Shown piece after piece: positions 1 to 8,584 of a DNA stretch of 20,434 bases. Source of the DNA: Alphaproteobacteria bacterium (GTDB lineage Bacteria > Pseudomonadota > Alphaproteobacteria > Rickettsiales > JABSSG01); NCBI GenBank assembly GCA_022600235.1, contig JAHZKS010000083.1, forward strand, positions 1-20,434, read 5' to 3'. Position numbers and translations under genes: made by a program. Every line of letters starts with the position of its first letter. Within the stretch, counting starts at the first letter, position 1. The notes under the pieces were generated by a model. That model did no database searches. It was not told the DNA's origin and was given only the letters and a program-made list of their open reading frames with translations.

Positions 1-878
1 AAAGATATTTCGCCAGGCATTATTTTTTTGCTATGGCCTCCACCAACTAATGCAATTGTTGAACTAGAATGGTGTGGTGATCTGAAAGGCCTATTCTTTT
101 TTAGCTGTCCACTTTTTATCTGGCCAGCGATTGAATAAACCATGCTAGTATCTAGTATTTCTTGTATACTCATTTCAGGCAATATTCCTGGCAGCCTGCT
201 TGCTAACATAGACTTTCCTGAACCTGGAGTTCCAGTCATTAAAATATTATGATTTCCAGCTGCTGCAATCTCCAGTGCTCTCTTCGCACTTTCTTGTCCT
301 ATCACATCTTTAAAGTCTGGGTGTTGCTTTTTTTCTTCTTCAAGTTTTGCAGTAGGAGGTAAAAGCCTTTGTGTGCCTTTAAAATGATTAATGAGGGAAA
401 GTAAATTTTGTGGCGCCAATATATCTGAATTTCCAGACCAAGCAACTTCGCTACCATTTTCTGCTGGGCAAATTATTCCCAAGTTTTTTGCATTCGCGCC
501 AATAGCAGCAGGTAGTGCTCCTGCTACAGGAAGAATACTAGCATCAAGTGCCAATTCTCCCATAACTAAATATTTCTCTAGCTCTTCTTTTGGCAGTATA
601 TCCAGACCTACCAGTAAACATACTGCTATAGGTAAATCAAAATGGCTACCTTCTTTTGTAAGACTAGCTGGTGAAAGGTTCACAGTGATGCGTTTTGGTG
701 GGATGTCTAGAGCGATTGAGTTTAATGCTGCGCGTACCCTTTCTTTAGATTCTGCGATTATTTTATCTGGGAGGCCAACTATATTAAATGATGGCATGCC
801 TTTTGCGATATGCACCTGAATTTTAACATCAACTATATCTATGCCATTAAAAGTTAGGGTGTTTATTTCAGATATCAT
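1..878 (-). CDS. comM: ComM/YifB family Mg-chelatase-like AAA+ ATPase, N-terminal part (runs off left edge)
   Basis: The minus strand reads open from an ATG at 876-878 to the window edge, about 292 codons. The family averages about 500 residues, so the C-terminal third is outside the window. The N-terminal half is the ChlI-like (Lon-protease-fold) domain typical of ComM/YifB, with segments such as GLPDKIIAESKERVRAAL. The AAA+ domain follows, with Walker A GTPGSGKS at residues 216-223 (bases 210-233) and the family segment FRSPHHSSTIALVGGG near the edge. Known ComM proteins are hexameric helicases that promote branch migration during natural transformation; in non-competent bacteria the role is unclear. 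It lies 78 bases downstream of miaB on the same strand, with a TATAAT about 33 bases before the start. Identification is firm; a role in transformation here is not shown. Confidence 0.93.
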   Translation of the reverse strand, partial: MISEINTLTFNGIDIVDVKIQVHIAKGMPSFNIVGLPDKIIAESKERVRAALNSIALDIPPKRITVNLSPASLTKEGSHFDLPIAVCLLVGLDILPKEELEKYLVMGELALDASILPVAGALPAAIGANAKNLGIICPAENGSEVAWSGNSDILAPQNLLSLINHFKGTQRLLPPTAKLEEEKKQHPDFKDVIGQESAKRALEIAAAGNHNILMTGTPGSGKSMLASRLPGILPEMSIQEILDTSMVYSIAGQIKSGQLKKNRPFRSPHHSSSTIALVGGGHSKKIMPGEIS

Positions 879-911
879 GGCAATCCCTATTTTGATATTA
901 AATGCTCGTTG

Positions 912-917
912 ATTATA
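912..917 (-). promoter_or_regulatory. Possible -10 element for comM
   Basis: A perfect TATAAT reads on the minus strand in the spacer between miaB and comM, 33 bases upstream of the comM ATG. No good -35 hexamer lies 16-18 bases further upstream, so this is a tentative promoter that could add to read-through from miaB. Confidence 0.35.
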
Positions 918-956
918 CTAGCATATATTCTTTTTGGACTTAATTTTAGTAAGTTA

Positions 957-2294
957 CTATGCAGCTACTTGAGGAGTTTTTATTAGCTCTCCTTGCAAGC
1001 TATTTGCAGAGGCTTTTGTTATCTTTACTTTTATAATTTCTCCAATATATTGAGCTGCGTTTTCAATATTTACGGTCTGCATATATTCGCTCTTTCCAGA
1101 AAATTGATTTTCATATTTTCCAGCTTTTTCCATTAATACGTCAAAAGTTTTTCCTACACATGAGTCATTAAATTCATGCTGCTGTTTATTTATCAAGTCT
1201 TGCAATCTTTGTAGACGATCTGTTTTTATATCTTCTGGCACTTGAGTCATTGAAGATGCTGGAGTTCCAGGTCTTGGGCTATATTTGAATGAATATGCTT
1301 GAGCAAAATTTACTCTTCTAACAAGCTCCATAGTGTCTTGAAAATCTTGCTCTGTTTCTCCAGGGTATCCAACTATAAAATCTGAAGAAAAAGCAATTCC
1401 TTTTCTTGATTCACGCAGTCTATCTATAATGTCGAAATATGTTTCAACATTATGCTTTCTGTTCATGGCTTTCAAAATTCTATCAGACCCAGACTGTACT
1501 GGAAGATGTAGGAAGGGCATTAATTTTTGAATTGATCCATGTGCCTCTATCAAGTCATCTGTCATGTCATAGGGGTGAGATGTTGTATATCTTATTCTTT
1601 TTATCTCATCAATTTTTGATACATATTTTATCAGATCCGCAAGTGATGCCTGGTTACCTTCGTGGTCAAGCCCGTGATATGCATTTACATTTTGTCCGAG
1701 CAACGTTATCTCTTTACTTCCCTGTGATGCTATGAGCAAAGCTTCTCTATAAATTTGCGCTACAGGTCTAGAAAACTCAGCTCCTCTTGTATATGGAACG
1801 CAGCAGAATTTGCAGAATTTATCGCAGCCTTCTTGTATAGAAAGAAACGCTGAAACTCCTTGAGGTTTTAGGGTTTCCGATAGTACATCAAATTTTTTGT
1901 CTTCTTCAAAGTTTAAGTCCCATACATGTTTGTTGTTACGAGCTAGTTTTGCAAGTAGCTCTGGCAAGTTATGATAGGATTGCGGGCCTACTACTATATT
2001 CACCCATGGTGCGCGTTTGAATATTTCTTCTCCTTCAGCTTGTCCTACGCAACCAGCAACTACTATAATTAGATCTTTACCTAGTTTGCGTTTCATGTCT
2101 CTGATTCTTCCAAGTCTTGAATAGACTTTTTCTGTGGCTTTTTCTCTAATATGGCATGTGTTTAATACTACCATATCTGATTCTTCTATGACTTCTGTTG
2201 TTTCATATCCAAATGGTTTTAGCAAATCACCGATTCTTATGGAATCGTATGCGTTCATTTGACAACCGTAGGTTTGGATGAAGAGTTTTTTCAT
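957..2294 (-). CDS. miaB: tRNA-2-methylthio-N6-isopentenyladenosine synthase MiaB
   Basis: A radical-SAM methylthiotransferase that adds the 2-methylthio group to i6A37 in tRNAs reading UNN codons. The 445-residue length is normal. The N-terminal UPF0004 domain carries three cluster cysteines, C11 (YGCQMN), C47 (NTCHIRE) and C82 (AGCVGQ). The radical-SAM CxxxCxxC motif follows at C157, C161 and C164 (GCDKFCKFCCVPYTRG). The C-terminal portion fits a TRAM RNA-binding domain. Both Fe-S cluster sites are intact. It starts 13 bases after the ispA-like gene on the same strand, with an ATG and no strong ribosome-binding site. MiaB needs i6A made by MiaA, whose gene is not in this window. The HIRE segment and SAM motif favour MiaB over the related MtaB or RimO. 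Confidence 0.97.
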   Translation of the reverse strand: MKKLFIQTYGCQMNAYDSIRIGDLLKPFGYETTEVIEESDMVVLNTCHIREKATEKVYSRLGRIRDMKRKLGKDLIIVVAGCVGQAEGEEIFKRAPWVNIVVGPQSYHNLPELLAKLARNNKHVWDLNFEEDKKFDVLSETLKPQGVSAFLSIQEGCDKFCKFCCVPYTRGAEFSRPVAQIYREALLIASQGSKEITLLGQNVNAYHGLDHEGNQASLADLIKYVSKIDEIKRIRYTTSHPYDMTDDLIEAHGSIQKLMPFLHLPVQSGSDRILKAMNRKHNVETYFDIIDRLRESRKGIAFSSDFIVGYPGETEQDFQDTMELVRRVNFAQAYSFKYSPRPGTPASSMTQVPEDIKTDRLQRLQDLINKQQHEFNDSCVGKTFDVLMEKAGKYENQFSGKSEYMQTVNIENAAQYIGEIIKVKITKASANSLQGELIKTPQVAA

Positions 2295-2307
2295 GGTAGT
2301 AATATAT

Positions 2308-3180
2308 TTATTTCTCTCTATGCAGCATGTGTTCTACTAAAGATTTAAGGATATTAGCTCGATTGCCAAATATATCAAGAGATAATATTACTTCGTTAAC
2401 CAATTTTTTTAGAAGTAATTTTGTTTCGCTTATGCCAATTGCATTTACAATGTTGCATTCAGAGGATTCTTTCTCATCATAATCCAGCAAATCATCTGTG
2501 ATTTGGAAGATGAGTCCAAAGTTAGTACCAAATTTGTGTAGAGATGCTTTTTCTTCCTTGGAAGCATCGCAAATTACAGCAGCAGCTGATATGCAAAATG
2601 TAATTAGCTTCCCTGTTTTTAGACTGTGGAGTTTTATTAGTACGTCTTCTGAATAGGATAAATTTTGTAATTCCATGTCTAACATTTGTCCGCCTACCAT
2701 TCCTTCTTGGCCAAGAGATTTTGCAAACTCACTAATTAATAGGCAGCGTTTCTCATGAGATATGGCACTGGCATTGCTGATAATCTCAAAGGCATGAGTT
2801 AACAATGCATCTCCTGTGAGTATTGCGGTAGATTCGTTGAATTTTTTGTGACAGGATGGTTTCTCTCTTCTATAATCATCATTATCTAGTGCTGGAAGGT
2901 CATCATGTATTAAAGAGTATATATGAGATAATTCAATTGCTGCAGCTATCGGTAGAAGGGGTTTGTAGTCTTTTTCAAATAGCTTTATTGTTTCAAGAAA
3001 TAATATAGGTCTAATTCTTTTTCCACCAGTATCGATTGATGAATATACAGATGCCTCTTTTAACTTTCCTTCTCTAAAAGTGGAAAGATGAGATTTTATT
3101 TCAGAATTTATATGATAGAGTTCTGATTGAAATACTGTTGAGTAAGGTTTGTTAATTCTTACATCTTCTATATTAAGCAT
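2308..3180 (-). CDS. ispA: Short-chain polyprenyl diphosphate synthase (farnesyl diphosphate synthase, IspA-like)
   Basis: This trans-prenyltransferase would condense IPP with allylic diphosphates to give FPP or GGPP, the precursors for undecaprenyl phosphate, quinone tails and other isoprenoids. GGKRIRP (residues 52-58) binds IPP. The first aspartate-rich motif is DDLPALD (93-99), the DDx4D form typical of bacterial FPP/GGPP synthases. The second is DDLLDYD in the C-terminal third. The 290-residue length fits IspA. Product chain length cannot be fixed from sequence. I chose the ATG at 3180; a GTG directly upstream (3183) would add one residue. The start lies inside the end of zapA (TAA at 3173-3175), which implies translational coupling. 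The gene precedes miaB by 13 bases. Confidence 0.93.
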   Translation of the reverse strand: MLNIEDVRINKPYSTVFQSELYHINSEIKSHLSTFREGKLKEASVYSSIDTGGKRIRPILFLETIKLFEKDYKPLLPIAAAIELSHIYSLIHDDLPALDNDDYRREKPSCHKKFNESTAILTGDALLTHAFEIISNASAISHEKRCLLISEFAKSLGQEGMVGGQMLDMELQNLSYSEDVLIKLHSLKTGKLITFCISAAAVICDASKEEKASLHKFGTNFGLIFQITDDLLDYDEKESSECNIVNAIGISETKLLLKKLVNEVILSLDIFGNRANILKSLVEHMLHREK

Positions 3181-3493
3181 CACAGGTAGTTTCTAGTTTT
3201 TTAATTAGCCCTTCTACCTTCTCTGTTATGTCATCCAGCATTTTTGCTGTTTCTTCATTTTCAGAATTATCTTGTGGTTTTGAAGTTGCACCTGAAGTTT
3301 CTTCTAACTCATCTATTATCATCATTCCAGCCATCAAATATAAAGTTTTGTCTGTTGCAGAAGGGAATGATTGATGTAGTGCTTCAATTTTCTCTTTGAA
3401 GCGTGATGCAAGTCTGTGTATTTTTTCTTCTTCTCCATCTGAACAAGCAATCTGATGTGTATCTTTGCCTATTGCTATATCTACAAGCGCCAT
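3173..3493 (-). CDS. zapA: Cell division protein ZapA
   Basis: ZapA bundles and cross-links FtsZ filaments at the division site in the cytoplasm. The 106-residue protein opens with the ZapA beta-strand region (VDIAIGKDTHQIAC). It continues with the helical EEKIHRLASRFKEKI and the YLMAGMMIIDEL segment, then an acidic, helical C-terminal tail expected to form the dimer coiled coil. It starts one base after the stop of the coiled-coil gene at 3495-3752 and overlaps the next gene. In many bacteria zapA sits beside 6S RNA and the 5-formyltetrahydrofolate cyclo-ligase gene; here that ligase is 8 kb away and no 6S RNA is evident. Confidence 0.9.
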   Translation of the reverse strand: MALVDIAIGKDTHQIACSDGEEEKIHRLASRFKEKIEALHQSFPSATDKTLYLMAGMMIIDELEETSGATSKPQDNSENEETAKMLDDITEKVEGLIKKLETTCDA

Positions 3494-3494
3494 A

Positions 3495-3752
3495 TTATTC
3501 CTCGATTTGTTCTATCAATTTTTTTACTTCTTCCATGGCTCTATTATTCTTCTCCTGAAGAGCATTAATGGAATGGTTTTTAGAAGCAATCTCTTCCTGT
3601 GCTACTTTATTTGCTTGTTCTAGCTCATTATTCTTCTGAATCAAATCAGAGTGATCTTGATTCTGAGTTGAAGAATTGTTTTGTGCAATCAGTTCTTCAA
3701 GCTTAGTCAGAGAAGCATTTAATTTTTGCGTGCGTTCTTTTAAATTTACCAT
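3495..3752 (-). CDS. Small coiled-coil protein upstream of ZapA (ZauP/DUF4164-like)
   Basis: An 85-residue, highly charged protein without membrane segments. Residues ~1-22 and ~38-85 have heptad-like spacing of Leu/Ile/Ala among Glu, Lys and Gln, with a Ser/Asn/Gln-rich linker between, as expected for a coiled coil. In alphaproteobacteria a coiled-coil protein is encoded just upstream of zapA; in Caulobacter this is ZauP, which binds ZapA and focuses the Z-ring. Position (one base before zapA), size and composition fit. I assign it by context because coiled coils have little diagnostic sequence. The ATG is preceded by a GGAA ribosome-binding site at about 7 bases, and the gene lies 40 bases after lepA. 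Confidence 0.75.
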   Translation of the reverse strand: MVNLKERTQKLNASLTKLEELIAQNNSSTQNQDHSDLIQKNNELEQANKVAQEEIASKNHSINALQEKNNRAMEEVKKLIEQIEE

Positions 3753-3792
3753 TGCATTTCCGTGTTTATGATTATGAGTATAAAATCAAATA

Positions 3793-5586
3793 TTATATTT
3801 TTAAAGCTTTTATAAATGTTGATTTTGGTATTTCAACGTTACCAATATATTTCATACGTTTCTTACCAGCTTTTTGCTTTTCTAATAATTTACGCTTTCT
3901 GCTTATATCTCCACCATAACATTTTGATGTCACATCTTTTCTAAGTGCACTGATTGTTTCACGTGCAACAATCTTTCCACCTATTGCTGCTTGTATTGCT
4001 ATTTGGAACATTTGTCTTGGAATCAATTCTTTTAGTTTTTTGCAAAGTGCGCGACCTTTTGTATCTGCCTGATCTTTTGGTACAATCATAGAAAGCGCAT
4101 CGACCGCTACGTTATTCACTAATATTGATAATCTTACTAAATCGCCTTCATAATAATCATCCATACTCCAGTCAAAGCTTGCATAACCCCTTGTGCATGA
4201 TTTCAGTTTGTCATAGAAATCTAGAACAATTTCATTCAAAGGCAGTTTGTATGCGAGCATTGCTCTGTTTCCTATGTATTCTATATTTAACTGCTCACCT
4301 CTTTTTTCTACACATAGTTCCATTAATGCTCCTAAATATTCATCAGGCACAATCATTGTAGCTCTGATCCAAGGCTCTTTTACGCATTCTATTTTTGTTA
4401 CATCGGGCATGTCTGCAGGGTTGTGTATTTCAAGGATCTCGTTATTTCTTAGATGTATTTTGTATATCACACCTGGTGCAGTTGTAACTATATCTAACCC
4501 AAATTCTCTATCTAATCTTTCTTGTATAATCTCTAAATGCAGTAGCCCAAGAAAACCACATCTAAACCCAAGACCTAAAGCTGTGGAGCTTTCCATCTCA
4601 AATTCAAAACTTGCATCATTCAATTTTAACTTTGCTAAAGATTCTTTTAATTTCTCGAATTCACTTGCATCGATTGGATATAATCCACAGAAAACAACAG
4701 GTAAGTTTGGCTTAAATCCTTTTAATATTTCTGGGTTTTCATTTTTATAATCTACCACAGTGTCCCCAACTTTACAGTCAGAAATTTGTTTTATAGATGC
4801 TGTAAAGAATCCTACATCTCCTGGATATAATGTATCTTTATATTCTTTCTTTGGTGTAAAGATACCAACTAAATCAACATTATAAACAGAGTTTGTAGCA
4901 ACCATTTTTATTTTAGATCCTTTGACTAAGGTTCCATTTTTTATTCGTACTAATATTACAACGCCTAGGTAAGAGTCATACCAACTATCTACAAGTAGTG
5001 CACATAATGGTTTAGATGTATCGCCTTCTGGAGAAGGGCATCTGTTGACAATGGCTTCAAGTATTTCTGGGATTCCAATCCCTGTTTTTGCGGAGACCGA
5101 GATTGCGTGTTCAGTATCTATTCCTAAAACTTCTTCAATTTGCTCTTTCACTTTATCTGGTTCTGCTGCAGGTAAGTCTATTTTATTTAATACAGGAATA
5201 ATCTCATGGTCATTGTCTATAGCCTGGTATGCATTTGCAATTGTTTGATCTTCAACACCTTGGCTTGCATCTACTATTAATAGAGAAGATTCACATGCTG
5301 CTAAAGATCTGTTTACCTCATAAGAAAAATCTACGTGTCCTGGTGTGTCTATTAGGTTCAGAAGGTATGTGTTTCCATCTTTAGAGTCATATGTAAGTCT
5401 TACAGTTTGCGATTTAATCGTGATACCTCTTTCCCTCTCTATGTCCATAGAGTCAAGTAACTGAGCTTTCATCTCTCTTGGGTCTATTGCATTGCAATGT
5501 TCGATCAATCTATCTGCAATCGTAGATTTACCATGATCTATATGAGCTATAATAGCGAAGTTTCTGATCTTGCTGATGTCGTGCAT
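3793..5586 (-). CDS. lepA: Elongation factor 4 (LepA), ribosome back-translocating GTPase
   Basis: LepA is a translational GTPase that acts on stalled or assembling ribosomes. The 597-residue length is the family standard. G-domain motifs are all visible: G1 AHIDHGKST (14-22), RERGITIKS switch I, G3 DTPGHVDF, G4 NKIDLP and G5 SAKTG. The LepA-specific C-terminal domain follows, including the family stretches GLGFRCGFLGLLHLEI and CYGGDISRKRKLLEKQKAGK, close to the consensus. It starts with ATG and is divergent from prfB across a 76-base spacer. It is probably first in a minus-strand operon with the ZapA pair, ispA and miaB. Confidence 0.98.
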   Translation of the reverse strand: MHDISKIRNFAIIAHIDHGKSTIADRLIEHCNAIDPREMKAQLLDSMDIERERGITIKSQTVRLTYDSKDGNTYLLNLIDTPGHVDFSYEVNRSLAACESSLLIVDASQGVEDQTIANAYQAIDNDHEIIPVLNKIDLPAAEPDKVKEQIEEVLGIDTEHAISVSAKTGIGIPEILEAIVNRCPSPEGDTSKPLCALLVDSWYDSYLGVVILVRIKNGTLVKGSKIKMVATNSVYNVDLVGIFTPKKEYKDTLYPGDVGFFTASIKQISDCKVGDTVVDYKNENPEILKGFKPNLPVVFCGLYPIDASEFEKLKESLAKLKLNDASFEFEMESSTALGLGFRCGFLGLLHLEIIQERLDREFGLDIVTTAPGVIYKIHLRNNEILEIHNPADMPDVTKIECVKEPWIRATMIVPDEYLGALMELCVEKRGEQLNIEYIGNRAMLAYKLPLNEIVLDFYDKLKSCTRGYASFDWSMDDYYEGDLVRLSILVNNVAVDALSMIVPKDQADTKGRALCKKLKELIPRQMFQIAIQAAIGGKIVARETISALRKDVTSKCYGGDISRKRKLLEKQKAGKKRMKYIGNVEIPKSTFIKALKI

Positions 5587-5616
5587 CTAAGATTTTGTAT
5601 TCAATAAATAAAAAAC

Positions 5617-5650
5617 ATGTTAACATCAATACAGCAAATCACCATATAAT
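5617..5650 (+). promoter_or_regulatory. Likely prfB promoter, with a palindrome at the -35 region
   Basis: In the lepA/prfB divergent spacer a perfect TATAAT (5645-5650) lies 19 bases after TTAACA (5620-5625, five of six matches to TTGACA). The -35 falls inside the 10-base perfect palindrome ATGTTAACAT (5617-5626), which could be an operator or chance in AT-rich DNA. The -10 is only 12 bases from the first prfB ATG, so transcription from here would give a very short leader and may favour a later ATG (5672 or 5678). Confidence 0.5.
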
Positions 5651-5662
5651 GGAATAGATGAT

Positions 5663-6779
5663 ATGAATAATATGAATATGGATGTAAATAGCATGCTTGA
5701 GTATGTTCAGAAGAAACTCGATTTGCTTCGGGGGTCTCTTTGACCTGGCTGGTTTAAAAAATCAATTATCAGAGTTAAAGACCAAAACATCTAAGTCAGA
5801 CCTGTGGGATGACAAAGATAAAGCACAAGCTCTTCTGCAACAGCAGAATGAAGTTGAGAAATCAATAGGCGGTTTTGAGAAAGTAGAACAAGATTTTGCT
5901 GCTGCTAAAGAACTTTCCAGTATGTTATTGAAAGACTCTGATCCAGATTTAGAAAAAGAATTATCTTTAGAGCTTCAGAAAATCGTAGATGATGTAAAAG
6001 AGCTTGAGATCACTTGTTTATTCTCTGGGGAAGCAGATTCTTGTGATGCATTTCTGGAGATTAATGCTGGTGCGGGAGGAACAGAAAGTCATGATTGGGC
6101 AGAGATGCTACAGAGAATGTACATAATGTTTGCAGAGAAAAATGGTTTCAAACTCACTCTTATCTCAGAACTTGCTGGAGAAGATGCTGGTATTAAATCA
6201 GCCACAATCAAAATTTCTGGAGTGAATGCATTTGGTTGGCTTAAAACAGAAAGTGGGGTACATAGATTAGTAAGAATTTCACCATTTAATGCAGCAGGAA
6301 AGAGACAAACTAGTTTTGCAAGTGTTTGGGTATATCCTGTAGTGGATGACAATATTGAAATTGAGATAGAGGAGAGTGACCTGAGAGTTGATACATACAA
6401 AGCATCTGGCGCTGGTGGGCAGCATGTGAATACAACAGATAGCGCTGTGCGTATTACGCATATTCCAACAAATATTGTAGTTCAGTCTCAGAGTAATAGA
6501 TCTCAACATAAAAATAGAGCTGAGGCAAGATCTATGCTGAAAGCAAGGCTGTATGAACTAGAGTTAAGGAAAAAGGAAGAAGAACTGCAGCAGTCAAACG
6601 CACAAAAAACAGATAATGGCTGGGGAAATCAGATACGATCTTATGTGCTACATCCGTATAAAATGGTGAAAGACCACAGAAGTAGCTTTGAGACTAGCAA
6701 TCCAGACGCTATACTGAACGGAGGATTAAAAGAAATGATTCTTGCCAATTTGGTTTATCAAATTAAAAAAGATAGTTAA
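5663..6779 (+). CDS. prfB: Peptide chain release factor 2, made by programmed +1 frameshift
   Basis: RF2 terminates translation at UGA and UAA. The gene is in two frames. Frame 0 runs from ATG 5663 for 26 codons to CTT (5738-5740), then meets in-frame TGA (5741-5743). A +1 slip continues at GAC (5742), giving join(5663..5740,5742..6779), about 371 residues. The slip site has the classic layout: GGGGG (5730-5734), three-base spacer, CTT TGA C. The protein carries the RF2 recognition tripeptide SPF (206-208) and the catalytic GGQ (251-253, GAGGQHVN). Alternative in-frame ATGs are at 5672, 5678 and 5693. An ATG at 5697 in the downstream frame is not the true start because it would miss the conserved N-terminus. 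ldcA begins on the next base after the stop. Confidence 0.97.
5730..5744 (+). promoter_or_regulatory. RF2 programmed +1 frameshift site
   Basis: GGGGG (internal Shine-Dalgarno-like) is followed by TCT, then the slippery CTT, then TGA and C. This matches the autoregulatory RF2 site: when RF2 is scarce, termination at UGA is slow and ribosomes slip from CUU to UUU, restoring RF2 synthesis. Confidence 0.96.
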
Positions 6780-7697
6780 ATGTTAGGACTAAAAAAAGGA
6801 GATATTATCGATGTTGTGGCTCCCTCATGTGGTGACCTTGAAGTATCTGTTAATCAAGTTAAGGAGTTTATAAGATCCCTTGGATATGAGCCAAGAGTTC
6901 CAGAAGATCTACAGGAGAAAGACGCTGATCTCTTCTCTGCTAATACTCATGAGGTTCGCTCTAAACATCTGATAGATGCTCTAAAAGCCAAAGATTCAAA
7001 AGTGATTTGGATGTTCAGAGGAGGGTATGGCGCTACGAAGCTGATACCAGAACTAGATAAGCATGATTTTTCATCAAATCCAAAAACTTTAATAGGATTT
7101 AGCGATATTACAGCATTGGGTATATATTTTGGATCAAAATATAATTGGCCATTTATACATGGCAGAATGCTGAGTAGTTATGTAAAGAATGAGCAATCAG
7201 AAAAAGAATTTGATATTATTAAAGGATTTATTTCAGGAGATTGGAATAATGTAAAATATGATTTGAGGCCTTATAACGCAGCAGCTAGAGAAGATATATG
7301 TATTGAATCTCAGATTGCAGGAGGGAACCTAGCTTTAATACAATGTAGTCTTGGTACTAGTTGGCAAATAAAGACGAATAATAAAATATTATTTATAGAG
7401 GAAGTATCAGAGAGAGGTTACTCAATAGATAGAATGCTAGAGCATTTAATGCAAGCTGGTTGCTTGAATGATATTACAGCACTTATTATAGGAGATATAA
7501 AATATTCTCCTAAGAAAGAGGGTGAATTACTATGTAATCCTGCTTTCGAGCGCATGATGAAATTACTTGGTGTACCTGTCTTTCAATCCAATGACTTTGG
7601 GCATGGCAAAATTAACTATCCACTAATTTTTAACTCAGATATGAAAATTATTGGAGGAAAAAGCCCTACTTTAGTTTTTGAAAATGATATTAGCTGA
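6780..7697 (+). CDS. ldcA: LD-carboxypeptidase (peptidase family S66)
   Basis: A cytoplasmic serine peptidase that removes the terminal D-Ala from murein tetrapeptides during peptidoglycan recycling. The 305-residue length is typical. The Ser-Glu-His triad of the family is visible: S108 in GFSDITAL, E207 in FIEEVSERGYSIDRML, and H275 in DFGHG. The N-terminal segment GDIIDVVAPSCG and MFRGGYGATKLIPEL also match S66. No signal peptide. It starts on the base after the prfB stop, and its TGA overlaps the hemC ATG by one base (TGATG). Its presence suggests the organism retains and recycles peptidoglycan. The other S66 member, microcin-resistance MccF, is less likely given this housekeeping context but is not excluded. 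Confidence 0.9.
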   Translation: MLGLKKGDIIDVVAPSCGDLEVSVNQVKEFIRSLGYEPRVPEDLQEKDADLFSANTHEVRSKHLIDALKAKDSKVIWMFRGGYGATKLIPELDKHDFSSNPKTLIGFSDITALGIYFGSKYNWPFIHGRMLSSYVKNEQSEKEFDIIKGFISGDWNNVKYDLRPYNAAAREDICIESQIAGGNLALIQCSLGTSWQIKTNNKILFIEEVSERGYSIDRMLEHLMQAGCLNDITALIIGDIKYSPKKEGELLCNPAFERMMKLLGVPVFQSNDFGHGKINYPLIFNSDMKIIGGKSPTLVFENDIS

Positions 7698-8584
7698 TGA
7701 CAATTAGGATAGGTACTAGAGGAAGTAAGCTTGCAATTATTCAAGCAGAGTTAGTAAAAAAAGAACTGCTTTCTGTAGATTCTTCGCTAGATATAGAAAT
7801 CATCAAAATTACCACCACAGGAGATAAGGAAAAAATAGCGGACCTGTCAAAGATAGGAGGGAAAGCGTTATTCCTTAAAGAAATAGAAGAAGCTTTATTA
7901 TCGCAAGAAGTAGACATTGCCGTACATTCATTAAAGGATGTCCCGTTTGTAATTCCCAACAGCTTGAAGATAGCAGCAGTGCTAAAGAGAGAAGATGTAC
8001 GAGATGTTTTTATCTCTAAAGATGGAAAAACTATTAAAGATCAGAAGCAAGGTGCGGTAATAGGAACATCTTCTATGCGTAGAGCTGTACAAATTTTAAA
8101 CATTAGACCAGATCTCCAGGTTGTTCCATTTCGAGGAAATATTGACTCTAGAATTAGAAAGGTTGTAGAAGGTGAGGTTGATGGTACAATTCTTGCATTA
8201 GCTGGGTTGAAACGCACTAATTTATATAATGAAAATTATGAGATTCTGGATGTAGATAAGATGATCCCAGCGGTTGGTCAGGGAGCTATATGTATCGAAT
8301 GCTCTGAAGATAATAAAACACTTTTAAGTTTGTTAGAAAAGATCAATCATAAAGAGACAGAGATTCTTGTATCTGCTGAGAGAGGGTTCTTAGAAACTAT
8401 AGAGGGAAATTGTAGAACCCCTATGGGTGCTTTTGCTGAATTTTCTGGTCATCAAGTAAGACTCACATGCTTTCTTGCAAAAGAAGAGCTTAATAAAATT
8501 GTGATTAAAGATGGGTTAGGTGAAAAAAACAGCGCATACGCATTAGGTCAGAAACTAGCGCAACAGATATTATCTGAGATATGA
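7697..8584 (+). CDS. hemC: Porphobilinogen deaminase (hydroxymethylbilane synthase)
   Basis: Polymerises four porphobilinogens to hydroxymethylbilane in heme synthesis. The 295-residue length is slightly short but complete. Features include the N-terminal IRIGTRGSKLAIIQ, the catalytic aspartate D81 in VHSLKDVP, the arginine-rich GTSSMRRAVQ and FRGNIDSR segments, IPAVGQGA, and the dipyrromethane cofactor cysteine C239 in EGNCRTPMGAF. The ATG overlaps the ldcA stop and the hemC TGA overlaps the hemD ATG (ATGA), so translation is likely coupled through the operon. Confidence 0.97.
   Translation: MTIRIGTRGSKLAIIQAELVKKELLSVDSSLDIEIIKITTTGDKEKIADLSKIGGKALFLKEIEEALLSQEVDIAVHSLKDVPFVIPNSLKIAAVLKREDVRDVFISKDGKTIKDQKQGAVIGTSSMRRAVQILNIRPDLQVVPFRGNIDSRIRKVVEGEVDGTILALAGLKRTNLYNENYEILDVDKMIPAVGQGAICIECSEDNKTLLSLLEKINHKETEILVSAERGFLETIEGNCRTPMGAFAEFSGHQVRLTCFLAKEELNKIVIKDGLGEKNSAYALGQKLAQQILSEI

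Noticed and set aside
391..819. Open frame of 142 codons on the plus strand
   Set aside because: It is the shadow of comM, whose minus-strand frame shows clear ComM motifs including Walker A.
4681..4689. DnaA-box-like TAATCCACA
   Set aside because: Single copy with one mismatch inside the lepA coding sequence, no cluster and no AT-rich unwinding element, so it is not evidence for an origin.
4247..4750. 167-codon plus-strand open frame inside lepA
   Set aside because: It is antisense to conserved LepA domains and rich in Ser/Ile/Asn, as expected for a shadow frame.
5697..5741. ATG at 5697 as the start of RF2
   Set aside because: It gives a non-family N-terminus (MSMFRRNSICFG) and lies out of the frame that encodes the true N-terminus; the frameshift site explains the gene.
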